Positions 42,081 to 49,671 of a DNA stretch of 64,000 bases are shown here, piece after piece. Each line of letters opens with the position of its first letter. The first letter of the stretch is position 1. Source of the DNA: Paraburkholderia heleia NBRC 101817 (GTDB taxonomy: Bacteria > Pseudomonadota > Gammaproteobacteria > Burkholderiales > Burkholderiaceae); the NCBI RefSeq assembly GCF_000739775.1, contig NZ_BBJH01000027.1:93074-157073 (forward strand), given 5' to 3'. The position numbers and the translations under genes are program-made. The notes below the pieces were generated by a model. The model made no database searches. It was not told the DNA's origin and saw nothing but the letters and a program-made list of their open reading frames with translations.

Positions 42081-43040
42081 ATGAGCGACCCGGCCACCTT
42101 GCTGATCAACGGCACCCTGATCGACGCCACCTTCGCGGAAGCGTTTCCGATGAAGGCGACGCGGCTCGTCATCACCGCGCACACGCCGGCGTGGGTCATG
42201 CATGCGGCGCACTCGCTCACGGGCTTCGCGACCTCGGTGATCGGCTGCGGCTGCGAGGCCGGGGTGGAGTGCGCGCTCGCACCGGACCAGACACCGGACG
42301 GGCGGCCGGGGGTCTCGGTGCTGCTGTTCGCGGTGTCGTCGAAGGAACTGGCCAAACAGATCGGCCGGCGCGTCGGGCAATGCGTGCTCACCTGCCCCAC
42401 GAGCGCCGTGTATGGCGGCATCGATCCCGAAACGAGCCAGGCGCCGCTCTCCGATCGCGCGCCGCTAGGTAGCGGCCTGCGCTTTTTCGGCGACGGCTGG
42501 CAGATCTCGAAGCTGCTCGGCGGCACGCGCTACTGGCGCGTGCCCGTGATGGACGGCGAGTTCGTGTGCGAAGAGGCGACGCAGACCGTGAAGGCCGTGG
42601 GCGGCGGCAACCTCATCCTGCTCGCGCGCGACGTCGACGCGGCGCTTGCCGCCGCCGAAGCCGCGGTGGCCGCCATGCGCATGCTGCCCAACGTCATCAT
42701 GCCGTTCCCGGGCGGCGTGGTGCGCTCCGGTTCGAAAGTCGGCTCGAAATACAAAGGGGCCAGCGCTTCCACCAACGACGCGTTCTGCCCGACGCTCGTG
42801 GGCCTCTCCGCACGCAGCGAACTGAGCGCGGACGTGGGCTGCGTACTCGAAGTCGTGATCGACGGGCTCACCGACGCCGACGTGAGCGCCGCCATGCGCG
42901 CCGGCATCGGCGCGGCTGCGGGGCTCGGCGAGCCTGCGGGCGTGCTGCGCATTTCGGCAGGCAATTACGGCGGCAAGCTCGGGCCTTACCACTTCCATCT
43001 GCACAGCCTCGCGCAAGGGCTCGAAGGAGGCCGCGCATGA
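42081..43040 (+). CDS. fhcD: Formyl-H4MPT:methanofuran formyltransferase, subunit D
   Basis: 319 residues. Moves the formyl group from H4MPT to the furan cofactor. Text is strongly Ftr-like: INGTLIDATFAEAFPMKATR, TSVIGCGCEAGVE, TCPTSAVYGG, PFPGGVVRSGSKVGSKYKG and SAGNYGGKLGPYHFHL. Length slightly above the archaeal 297. Stop overlaps the fhcC start. Confidence 0.96.
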   Translation: MSDPATLLINGTLIDATFAEAFPMKATRLVITAHTPAWVMHAAHSLTGFATSVIGCGCEAGVECALAPDQTPDGRPGVSVLLFAVSSKELAKQIGRRVGQCVLTCPTSAVYGGIDPETSQAPLSDRAPLGSGLRFFGDGWQISKLLGGTRYWRVPVMDGEFVCEEATQTVKAVGGGNLILLARDVDAALAAAEAAVAAMRMLPNVIMPFPGGVVRSGSKVGSKYKGASASTNDAFCPTLVGLSARSELSADVGCVLEVVIDGLTDADVSAAMRAGIGAAAGLGEPAGVLRISAGNYGGKLGPYHFHLHSLAQGLEGGRA

Positions 43041-43894
43041 GCCACGTCACCACTTTGCGCGTAAAGACGGCGCCCGGCGTGCGCGTCGACGCCGGCGCCT
43101 TGCTGCCCGTGCCGCTCGCGACGCTTTCGGTGGCCGAAATCGAGCGTCTGGCGCTGCCCGCTGGCAACGCACGCTGCGTGGTGGGCGACATGTTCGCGGT
43201 GTCGCGCGCGGCGAGCGCCGGCGCAAACGACGACGACGCCACGCTCGTGATCGACGGCGACGCGCCCTGGCTCGACCACGTCGGCGCGCACATGACGCAC
43301 GGGCATCTGATCGTGCACGGCACGACCGGCGAAGCGAGCGGCTTCCGGATGGCGGGCGGCACCTTGCAGATCGACGGCGACGCAGGCCACTTCACGGCAT
43401 GCGAGATGCGCGGCGGACGGCTGACCGTGCGCGGCCACAGCGGCGACTTCGCGGCCGGGGCGCGCGCGGGCGAGATGGAAGGCATGACGGGCGGCACGCT
43501 GACGATATACGGCAACACCGGCGCGCGGCTCGCCGATCGCATGCGCCGCGGCCTCGTGCTGGTGGGCGGCGACGCGGGCGAGTTCGCGGCCTCGCGGCTC
43601 GTGGCCGGCACCGTGGCCGTGGCCGGACGGCTGGGCGCGCACTACGCGTACGGTATGCGGCGCGGCACATTGTTGCTTGCGCAACGACCGGAACGCCTGC
43701 CGCCGACGTTCAAAGAAGGCGGACGCGGTTTCGACGTCTTTTGGACGCTGCTGGTGCGCAGCCTCGCCAGTGAGGCGAGCGAGACTGCGCCATTTTCACA
43801 GTGGCGCGCGACACGCCCGCCCGCGCTGCCGATGCGCTACACGGGCGACCTCGCGGTTGACGGACGCGGAGAAATACTGCTCGTCGGCCACTAG
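43037..43894 (+). CDS. fhcC: Formyltransferase/hydrolase complex subunit C
   Basis: 285 residues. A right-handed beta-helix like the C-terminal domain of glutamate synthase, seen as repeated G-x-x-G-x-x-x-G steps (GGTLQIDGDAGHF, GGRLTVRGHSGDFAAGARAG, GGTLTIYGNTG). Structural subunit that connects A, B and D. Overlaps fhcD by 4 bp with RBS GGAGG. Last gene of fhcBADC. Confidence 0.94.
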   Translation: MSHVTTLRVKTAPGVRVDAGALLPVPLATLSVAEIERLALPAGNARCVVGDMFAVSRAASAGANDDDATLVIDGDAPWLDHVGAHMTHGHLIVHGTTGEASGFRMAGGTLQIDGDAGHFTACEMRGGRLTVRGHSGDFAAGARAGEMEGMTGGTLTIYGNTGARLADRMRRGLVLVGGDAGEFAASRLVAGTVAVAGRLGAHYAYGMRRGTLLLAQRPERLPPTFKEGGRGFDVFWTLLVRSLASEASETAPFSQWRATRPPALPMRYTGDLAVDGRGEILLVGH

Positions 43895-43936
43895 ATCCGG
43901 CTTTGCCAGAAACGCAGTACAACGAAGGAGACACGC

Positions 43937-44500
43937 ATGACCCTCGCGCATTCCCGCCCGGCGCAACGCTCCGAAGCGAGCGCGCCGCGCTACGCCGGAT
44001 CGATGATCGCGCTGCACTGGCTGATTGCGTTCGGCATCATCGGGCTGCTCGCGCTCGGTCTCTACATGGTCGGCCTACCCAAAGGGCTGCCGCTCAAGGC
44101 AACGCTCATCAATCTGCACAAGTCGATCGGACTGACGGTTTTCCTGCTCGTGCTTCTACGCATCATGGCGCGCGCGGCGCACAAGCCGCCGCCCATGCCG
44201 CCGATGCGTGCGTGGCAACGCGCCGCCGCGCGCACTACGCAGGGCCTTTTATATGTGGCCATGGTCGCGATGCCGCTCACCGGTTATCTCGGCTCATCGT
44301 TCAACCGCTATGGCACGCGGTTCTGGGGCATCGCGCTGCCGAAATGGGGCTGGGACGACGCCGCCTTGCGCGAGCGTTTTTTCGGGCTGCACGAAGCGAT
44401 CGCGTGGGTGCTGATCGCGTTGATCGCGCTGCACGTGGCCGGCGCGCTCAAGCATCAGTGGGTCGATCGCGACAATCTCCTTGCAAGGATGCTGCCATGA
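43937..44500 (+). CDS. Cytochrome b561 family protein
   Basis: 187 residues with four predicted membrane helices (about 22-43, 57-76, 97-115, 150-170). Haem-ligand histidines are visible in IALHWLIA, INLHKSIG, FGLHEAI and ALHVAGALKH. The family moves electrons between periplasmic or quinone partners. It starts 42 bp after fhcC with RBS AAGGAGAC and overlaps pqqB by 4 bp, so it may form part of the electron path for the PQQ dehydrogenase or for PQQ synthesis. Confidence 0.88.
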   Translation: MTLAHSRPAQRSEASAPRYAGSMIALHWLIAFGIIGLLALGLYMVGLPKGLPLKATLINLHKSIGLTVFLLVLLRIMARAAHKPPPMPPMRAWQRAAARTTQGLLYVAMVAMPLTGYLGSSFNRYGTRFWGIALPKWGWDDAALRERFFGLHEAIAWVLIALIALHVAGALKHQWVDRDNLLARMLP

Positions 44501-45417
44501 AGATCAAGGTGCTCGGCTCGGCCGCGGGCGGCGGCTTTCCACAATGGAACTGCAACTGCCGCAACTGCGACGGCGTGCGGCGCGGCACGCTCAAAGCCAC
44601 CCGCCGCACGCAGTCGTCGATTGCCGTGAGCGCGAACGGCGAGGACTGGCTGCTCGTCAACGCGTCACCCGATCTGCTCGCGCAAATCGCGGCGCACCCG
44701 GAGCTGCAACCGGCGCGCCGCGCGCGAGACAGCGGCATTGCGGCCGTACTCGTGATCGACGCACAGATCGATCACGTCACCGGCCTCCTGATGCTGCGCG
44801 AGCGCGACACGCCCTTGCCGCTGTATGCCACCGACGCTGTCTGGCAAGACCTCACGAGCGGCTTTCCCGTCGCGACCATGCTCTCGCATTATTGCGGCGT
44901 GGAGCACCGCCGCATTGCGCTCGATGGCGCGCCGCTCGCCATGGCGGGACTCGAAGGCGTGCAGATCGAGGCGCTGCCGCTGTCGAGCAAGGCGCCGCCC
45001 TATTCGCCGCATCGCCACGCGCCCGAGCGCGGCGACAACATCGGGCTTGTCATCACGAACCCGAAAACGGGCAAGCGCGCGTTCTACGCGCCGGGGTTAG
45101 GCGAGGTCGAAAACCACGTGCTCGCGGCCATGCGGGAGGCGGATCTGCTGCTCGTGGACGGCACGATGTGGACCGGCGACGAAATGATCCGCCTCGGGCT
45201 TTCGAAGAAAACCGCGGCGGAGATGGGACACCTGCCGCAAAGCGGCGAAGGCGGCATGATCGACGTGCTCGCTTCGCTTGGCGCACGCGACGCCCGCAAG
45301 GTGCTCATTCATATCAACAACACCAATCCGATACTTGTCGAAGACAGCCCGGAGCGCCGGGTGCTGGGCGAGCATGGGATCGAAGTTGCCAGTGACGGCA
45401 TGAGTTTCGAACTTTGA
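44497..45417 (+). CDS. pqqB: PQQ biosynthesis protein PqqB
   Basis: 306 residues of the metallo-beta-lactamase fold. MKIKVLGSAAGGGFPQWNCN is the diagnostic start, with NCRNC cysteines, and VIDAQIDHVTGLL carries the Asp/His metal site. PqqB hydroxylates the tyrosine part of the PqqA-derived diamino acid. Overlaps the cytochrome b561 gene by 4 bp. Confidence 0.96.
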   Translation: MKIKVLGSAAGGGFPQWNCNCRNCDGVRRGTLKATRRTQSSIAVSANGEDWLLVNASPDLLAQIAAHPELQPARRARDSGIAAVLVIDAQIDHVTGLLMLRERDTPLPLYATDAVWQDLTSGFPVATMLSHYCGVEHRRIALDGAPLAMAGLEGVQIEALPLSSKAPPYSPHRHAPERGDNIGLVITNPKTGKRAFYAPGLGEVENHVLAAMREADLLLVDGTMWTGDEMIRLGLSKKTAAEMGHLPQSGEGGMIDVLASLGARDARKVLIHINNTNPILVEDSPERRVLGEHGIEVASDGMSFEL

Positions 45418-45487
45418 GGCGCGCGCAAGACGAAGCAATATCGTTCGCCATGCGAAGTGTTTGATGAGACAACAAAGCGGAGACGAC

Positions 45488-46234
45488 ATGAACGCAGCAG
45501 ACATCCTGCGCGAGGCAACACCGCGCGCAGCGCAGGCCGGCAACGATAGCGAGGCCTGGACGCGCGAAACCTTCGAAGCCCGCCTGCGCGCGAAAGGCAC
45601 CGCGTATCACATTCACCACCCGTTCAACGTGAAGATGAACAGCGGCGGCTGTTCGCGCGAGCAGATTCGCGGCTGGGTGGCCAACCGCTTCTACTACCAG
45701 ATCAACATTCCGCTCAAGGACGCCGCCGTGCTGTCCAATTGCCCCGATCGCGAGACGCGCCGCCGCTGGGTGCTGCGCATTCTCGACCACGACGGCTACG
45801 GCGAGGAAGAAGGCGGCATCGAAACGTGGGCGCGGCTCGCCGACGCGGTTGGCCTCTCGCGCGACGACCTCTGGTCGCTCAAGCTCGTCACGCCCGGCGT
45901 GCGTTTCGCCGTGGACGCCTACGTGAATTTCGCGCGCCGCGCGCCGTGGCAGGAAGCGGTTTGCTCGTCGCTCACGGAAATGTTCGCGCCTCAGGTGCAT
46001 CGCGACCGGCTCGCCAGCTGGCCCGAACACTATCCGTGGATCGATCCCGCCGGACTCGCGTATTTCCGTTCGCGCATCACCCTCGCCCAACGCGACGTGC
46101 AGCACGGGCTCGAAGTCACCCTCGCGCATTTCGTGCGCCGCGAGCAGCAGGAACGCGCGCTCGAGATCCTGCAGTTCAAGCTCGACATTCTGTGGACCAT
46201 GCTGGACTCGATCGAGAAGGCCTTTCCGCTATGA
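45488..46234 (+). CDS. pqqC: Pyrroloquinoline-quinone synthase PqqC
   Basis: 248 residues. Catalyses the final ring closure and eight-electron oxidation to PQQ without a cofactor. Conserved YHIHHPFNVKMNSGG, QIRGWVANRFYYQINIPLKD, ILDHDG and AHFVRREQQERALEIL. ATG 45488 (RBS CGGAGAC) was preferred to upstream codons at 45461. Its TGA overlaps the pqqD ATG. Confidence 0.96.
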   Translation: MNAADILREATPRAAQAGNDSEAWTRETFEARLRAKGTAYHIHHPFNVKMNSGGCSREQIRGWVANRFYYQINIPLKDAAVLSNCPDRETRRRWVLRILDHDGYGEEEGGIETWARLADAVGLSRDDLWSLKLVTPGVRFAVDAYVNFARRAPWQEAVCSSLTEMFAPQVHRDRLASWPEHYPWIDPAGLAYFRSRITLAQRDVQHGLEVTLAHFVRREQQERALEILQFKLDILWTMLDSIEKAFPL

Positions 46235-46521
46235 ACGCCCAGTCAAGCCCCGAAGACGCATTGCCGGCACTGACGCGGCCCACGCTCAGCAAGCGCTTTC
46301 GCCTGCAATGGGAACCCGCGCAGAATGCGCACGTGCTGCTCTATCCGGAAGGCATGGTGCAACTTAACCCGAGCGCGGCGCAAATCCTCCTGCGTTGCGA
46401 CGGCACGCGCGAGATGCACGCGCTGATCGCCGACCTGGAGCGCGCGTTCGACACAGCCGGCATCGGCCCGGAAGTGCGCGCGTTCGTGAGCCACGCGCAA
46501 GAGCGCGGCTGGCTGGAGTGA
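46231..46521 (+). CDS. pqqD: PqqD peptide chaperone
   Basis: 96 residues. Small winged-helix-like protein that binds PqqA and presents it to PqqE. Family blocks: RFRLQWEPAQNAHVLLYPEG, NPSAAQILLRCDG and the C-terminal VRAFVSHAQERGWLE. Free-standing rather than fused to PqqC or PqqE. Confidence 0.95.
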   Translation: MNAQSSPEDALPALTRPTLSKRFRLQWEPAQNAHVLLYPEGMVQLNPSAAQILLRCDGTREMHALIADLERAFDTAGIGPEVRAFVSHAQERGWLE

Positions 46522-46525
46522 AGCG

Positions 46526-47746
46526 ATGACGGATCTCTCGCATCCCGCCGCCGCAGCGGCGCCCCGGGCAGCCGCGCCGGTCACCCCGCCTCCGCTCTGG
46601 CTGCTTGCGGAACTGACTTACCGGTGCCCGCTCCACTGCGCGTTCTGCTACAACCCGCTCGACTACACGGCGCACAACCAGGAGCTGGACACGGAGCAAT
46701 GGCTCGGCGTGCTGCGCGAAGCCCGCGCGCTGGGGGCGGCGCAACTCGGTTTTTCGGGCGGGGAGCCGCTGGTGCGCGACGACCTCGAAGTGCTCGCGGA
46801 GGAAGCCCACAAGCTCGGCTTCTACACGAACCTCATCACCTCCGGCGTGGGTCTCACCGACCAGCGGCTCGGCGCGCTCAAGGACGCGGGCCTCGACCAT
46901 ATCCAGCTTTCGTTTCAGGACTCCACCCAGGCGCTCAACGACTTCCTCAGCAGCACGCGCACCTTCGAACTCAAGCAGCGCGTGGCCGCCGCGATCAAGC
47001 GCCACGGCTTTCCGATGGTGCTCAACTGCGTGCTGCATCGCTACAACCTGCCCCACGTCGACAAGATCATCGACATGGCGCTCGCCATGGGCGCGGAGTA
47101 TCTGGAGCTGGCGAACACGCAGTACTACGGCTGGGCCCACCACAACCAGGCGCAGCTAATGCCCACGCGCGAGCAGCTCGACGAGGCCGAAGCCGTGGTG
47201 GAACGCTATCGTCGCACGCACGGCGCGCGCTGCCGCATCTTCTTCGTCGTGCCCGACTACTTCGAACGCCGCCCGAAGCGTTGCATGAACGGCTGGGGCG
47301 CGGTGTTTCTCGGCGTGGCGCCCGACGGCGCGGCGCTGCCCTGCCACGCGGCGCGCAGCTTGCCGGGACTCGTGCTGCCGAACGTGCGGGACATGTCGCT
47401 GCGCGAGATCTGGTACGACAGCGACGCGTTTTCTCGCTTTCGCGGTCTCGACTGGATGAAGGAGCCGTGCCGCAGTTGCAGCGAAAAGGAGCACGACCTG
47501 GGCGGCTGCCGCTGCCAGGCGTATCTGCTCACGGGCGACGCGGCCAACGCCGATCCGGTTTGCGACAAGTCGCCTTCGCACGAGGCGGTGGTGAAGGTGG
47601 TGAATGCCGCACAGTTGCAGCACGCGGCCTCGCCAGCCGAACCGCACGAGCAACCCATCCTGTTTCGCAACGACGCCAATTCGCGCCGGCTGGCCGCCGC
47701 CCCCTCGGGCAACGAGCCGCAAGGGCGCTGCCATTTGGAAGGTTGA
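46526..47746 (+). CDS. pqqE: PqqA peptide cyclase PqqE (radical SAM)
   Basis: 406 residues. Forms the Glu-Tyr carbon-carbon bond in PqqA. The radical SAM cluster motif CPLHCAFCYNP is at about 35-45, followed by GFSGGEPLVRDD; a C-terminal SPASM region carries the cysteines CMNGWG, CHAARS, CRSCSEKEHDLGGCRCQ. About 25 residues longer than usual at the C-terminus, with a low-complexity tail. 4 bp after pqqD. Confidence 0.96.
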   Translation: MTDLSHPAAAAAPRAAAPVTPPPLWLLAELTYRCPLHCAFCYNPLDYTAHNQELDTEQWLGVLREARALGAAQLGFSGGEPLVRDDLEVLAEEAHKLGFYTNLITSGVGLTDQRLGALKDAGLDHIQLSFQDSTQALNDFLSSTRTFELKQRVAAAIKRHGFPMVLNCVLHRYNLPHVDKIIDMALAMGAEYLELANTQYYGWAHHNQAQLMPTREQLDEAEAVVERYRRTHGARCRIFFVVPDYFERRPKRCMNGWGAVFLGVAPDGAALPCHAARSLPGLVLPNVRDMSLREIWYDSDAFSRFRGLDWMKEPCRSCSEKEHDLGGCRCQAYLLTGDAANADPVCDKSPSHEAVVKVVNAAQLQHAASPAEPHEQPILFRNDANSRRLAAAPSGNEPQGRCHLEG

Positions 47747-47748
47747 CC

Positions 47749-48411
47749 ATGACAGCCGGAGACATCAACGTTCTGCTCGTCGACGATCATGCGGTGGTGC
47801 GTGAAGGGTATCGCCGCCTGCTCGAACTGGCTACGGATGTGCGCGTATGCGGAGAAGCGGCCGACGCCGCCCAGGCCTATCAGCGCTTTTGCGCGCTGCG
47901 CCCGGACGTCGTCGTGATGGACGTGTCGTTGCCGGGCGCGAGCGGCATCGAAGCGATGCGGCGCATGCTCGCACGGGAGCCCGACGCGCGCGTGCTGATT
48001 TTCAGCGTGCACGAGGAAGCGATCTTCGTGCGCCGCGCGCTCGACGCCGGCGCGCTCGGCTACGTGACCAAGGCCAGCGCCCCAGACGTGCTGATGGAAG
48101 CCGTGCGCACCATCGCGCGGCGCGTGAGCTACCTGAGCCCCGACATTTCGCAGGCGCTCGCGCTGCGCAACGCGTTCAGCGAAGGGCCGCCCGGGCGGCA
48201 ATTGTCGGCGCGCGAGTTCGAGGTGCTGCGCCTGCTCGTGCAGGGCTACACGCTCGTGAGCATCGCCGAAAAGCTCGGGCTCAGCCAGAAGACCGTGGCC
48301 AATCACCAGTCGGTGATCCGGCAGAAGTTCGGTGCGGACAACGGCGTGCAGCTCGCGCAGATGGCGAGCCGCCTGGGCCTTCAGTTCACGGGCTCGGCCA
48401 GCCCCGCCTGA
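47749..48411 (+). CDS. NarL/LuxR-type response regulator
   Basis: 220 residues. Receiver domain with acidic pair Asp12-Asp13, phospho-acceptor Asp58 (VVVMDVSLPG) and Lys in YVTKAS; C-terminal LuxR helix-turn-helix (SAREFEVLRLLVQGYTLVSI). Starts 2 bp after pqqE, so it may be cotranscribed with pqq. Converges on, and overlaps by 31 bp, the histidine kinase gene. In other methylotrophs such pairs control methanol oxidation genes. Confidence 0.92.
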   Translation: MTAGDINVLLVDDHAVVREGYRRLLELATDVRVCGEAADAAQAYQRFCALRPDVVVMDVSLPGASGIEAMRRMLAREPDARVLIFSVHEEAIFVRRALDAGALGYVTKASAPDVLMEAVRTIARRVSYLSPDISQALALRNAFSEGPPGRQLSAREFEVLRLLVQGYTLVSIAEKLGLSQKTVANHQSVIRQKFGADNGVQLAQMASRLGLQFTGSASPA

Positions 48412-49451
48412 GCGGGCACGCGCGCGCAGATCAGAAAACCGCCGGCCGGCTTGCTGGCCACGTGGAATTCGCCGCCTAGCGCTTCCACGCGCTCGCGCAT
48501 GCCGATGAGGCCGAGCCCGCGGCGCGGCTTTTCCAGGTCGACGCCGGGCCCATCGTCGGCCAGCGTGACGACGATTTCGTCGATGCGCTCGGCGCGCGTT
48601 CCGTTTTTCCGTCCTTGCGCGGCGTTCTCCCGCATTTCGCGCGGCGCACGTACCATGAACACCTCCACGCGCGAGGCCGGTGCGAACTTCGAGACATTCG
48701 TGAGCCCTTCCTGCACCAGCCGGTAGAGCGTGATTGTGAGCGCGTCGCTCAGACCCGTGAAATCGCCTTCGATCGTGAGCTGGAACGAGGCGTCCGGCAA
48801 GCGCTCGCGCCAGCCGTCGATGCAATGTTCGAGCGCGCTCGGCAAGCCGAATTCATCGAGACCGATGGGACGCAGCCGCCGGATCATGCCGCCGATCTGC
48901 CGGTACACATGGCTCGCGCTCTGCATGAGCGCCACCGCGATACGCTGAATCTCCGGCTCGCGCCGCTCGGCAAGATCGCGAATGCGCGCCGCGTCGAGCG
49001 AGATCGCGTTCAGGTACTGGCCCAGTTCGTCGTGCAACTCCCGCGCCAGATGGCGGCGCTCCCGCTCCTGCGCCTGTAACGCCTGGTTGGCGAGCCGCCG
49101 GTTGTCGGCGAGCAGGCGCTCGGCCTCATCTTCCAGCGCACGCCGATGGCCAAGCTCGCGGCGCGCTTCGCGATACCGCCGCCAGGCGAACCACGCGAGG
49201 CCCACGCAAAGCACGCATAGCGTGGCCGGCAATTCGTCGATCTGAAAGCGCTCGAGGCCGCGCGTCCAGCGATAAAGGCGCTCGCTGAAATCGAACGTTT
49301 CGCCGAGCACCCCGGCGAGCACCGTGAACGCGAGCACCCACGCAAGGTCACGCCATACCGTCGAATGCGGCGGCACGGGTCGCGCGGCGGAGTGCGCCGT
49401 GGTTCGCACGCTGGTGGGCGTGGAAGGAGGGGGTTGGAGTTCGCTTGCCAT
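48381..49451 (-). CDS. NarX-type sensor histidine kinase
   Basis: 356 residues. Two membrane helices (about 33-50 and 74-90) flank a very short periplasmic loop, then a coiled coil (about 95-130), a HisKA_3 phosphoacceptor helix with His140 in ARELHDELGQYLNAI, and an HATPase domain (LTNVSKFAP, LADDGPGVDLE, GLGLIGMRERVEALGG). Pairs with the response regulator at 47749. The small sensor loop suggests a membrane or redox signal rather than a periplasmic ligand. A good sigma54-like element precedes it. Confidence 0.92.
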   Translation of the reverse strand: MASELQPPPSTPTSVRTTAHSAARPVPPHSTVWRDLAWVLAFTVLAGVLGETFDFSERLYRWTRGLERFQIDELPATLCVLCVGLAWFAWRRYREARRELGHRRALEDEAERLLADNRRLANQALQAQERERRHLARELHDELGQYLNAISLDAARIRDLAERREPEIQRIAVALMQSASHVYRQIGGMIRRLRPIGLDEFGLPSALEHCIDGWRERLPDASFQLTIEGDFTGLSDALTITLYRLVQEGLTNVSKFAPASRVEVFMVRAPREMRENAAQGRKNGTRAERIDEIVVTLADDGPGVDLEKPRRGLGLIGMRERVEALGGEFHVASKPAGGFLICARVPAQAGLAEPVN

Positions 49452-49478
49452 CGCTTTGCATTCTACTCACGCCACACA

Positions 49479-49494
49479 TGCAACAAGGATGCCG
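49479..49494 (-). promoter_or_regulatory. Possible sigma54 promoter of the histidine kinase gene
   Basis: Minus-strand CGGCATCCTTGTTGCA: exact GG-N10-GC, perfect TTGCA, 6 of 7 in the CGGCATG form seen before xoxF, pqqA and fhcB. Leader would be about 18 bases. Confidence 0.4.
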
Positions 49495-49671
49495 CGACGC
49501 GCTCAGGAAGCTTTCCCTGTCATTTCGGGAAAAGGTCCCGGGCCACGCGCCGCGCCGTATGCGAAGCTTTACACACACTGCAAGGAAGCGCCACGTGTAT
49601 CACAACGCGGCAGCGCTCACGCCGATAGTGTCGCTCGCACCGATAAGACCGATAAAGCCGGAGATACGACC

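Noticed and set aside
40004..42526. 840-residue minus-strand frame opposite fhcA
   Set aside because: It mirrors the codon structure of fhcA and fhcD, which are recognised families; the shadow has no family features.
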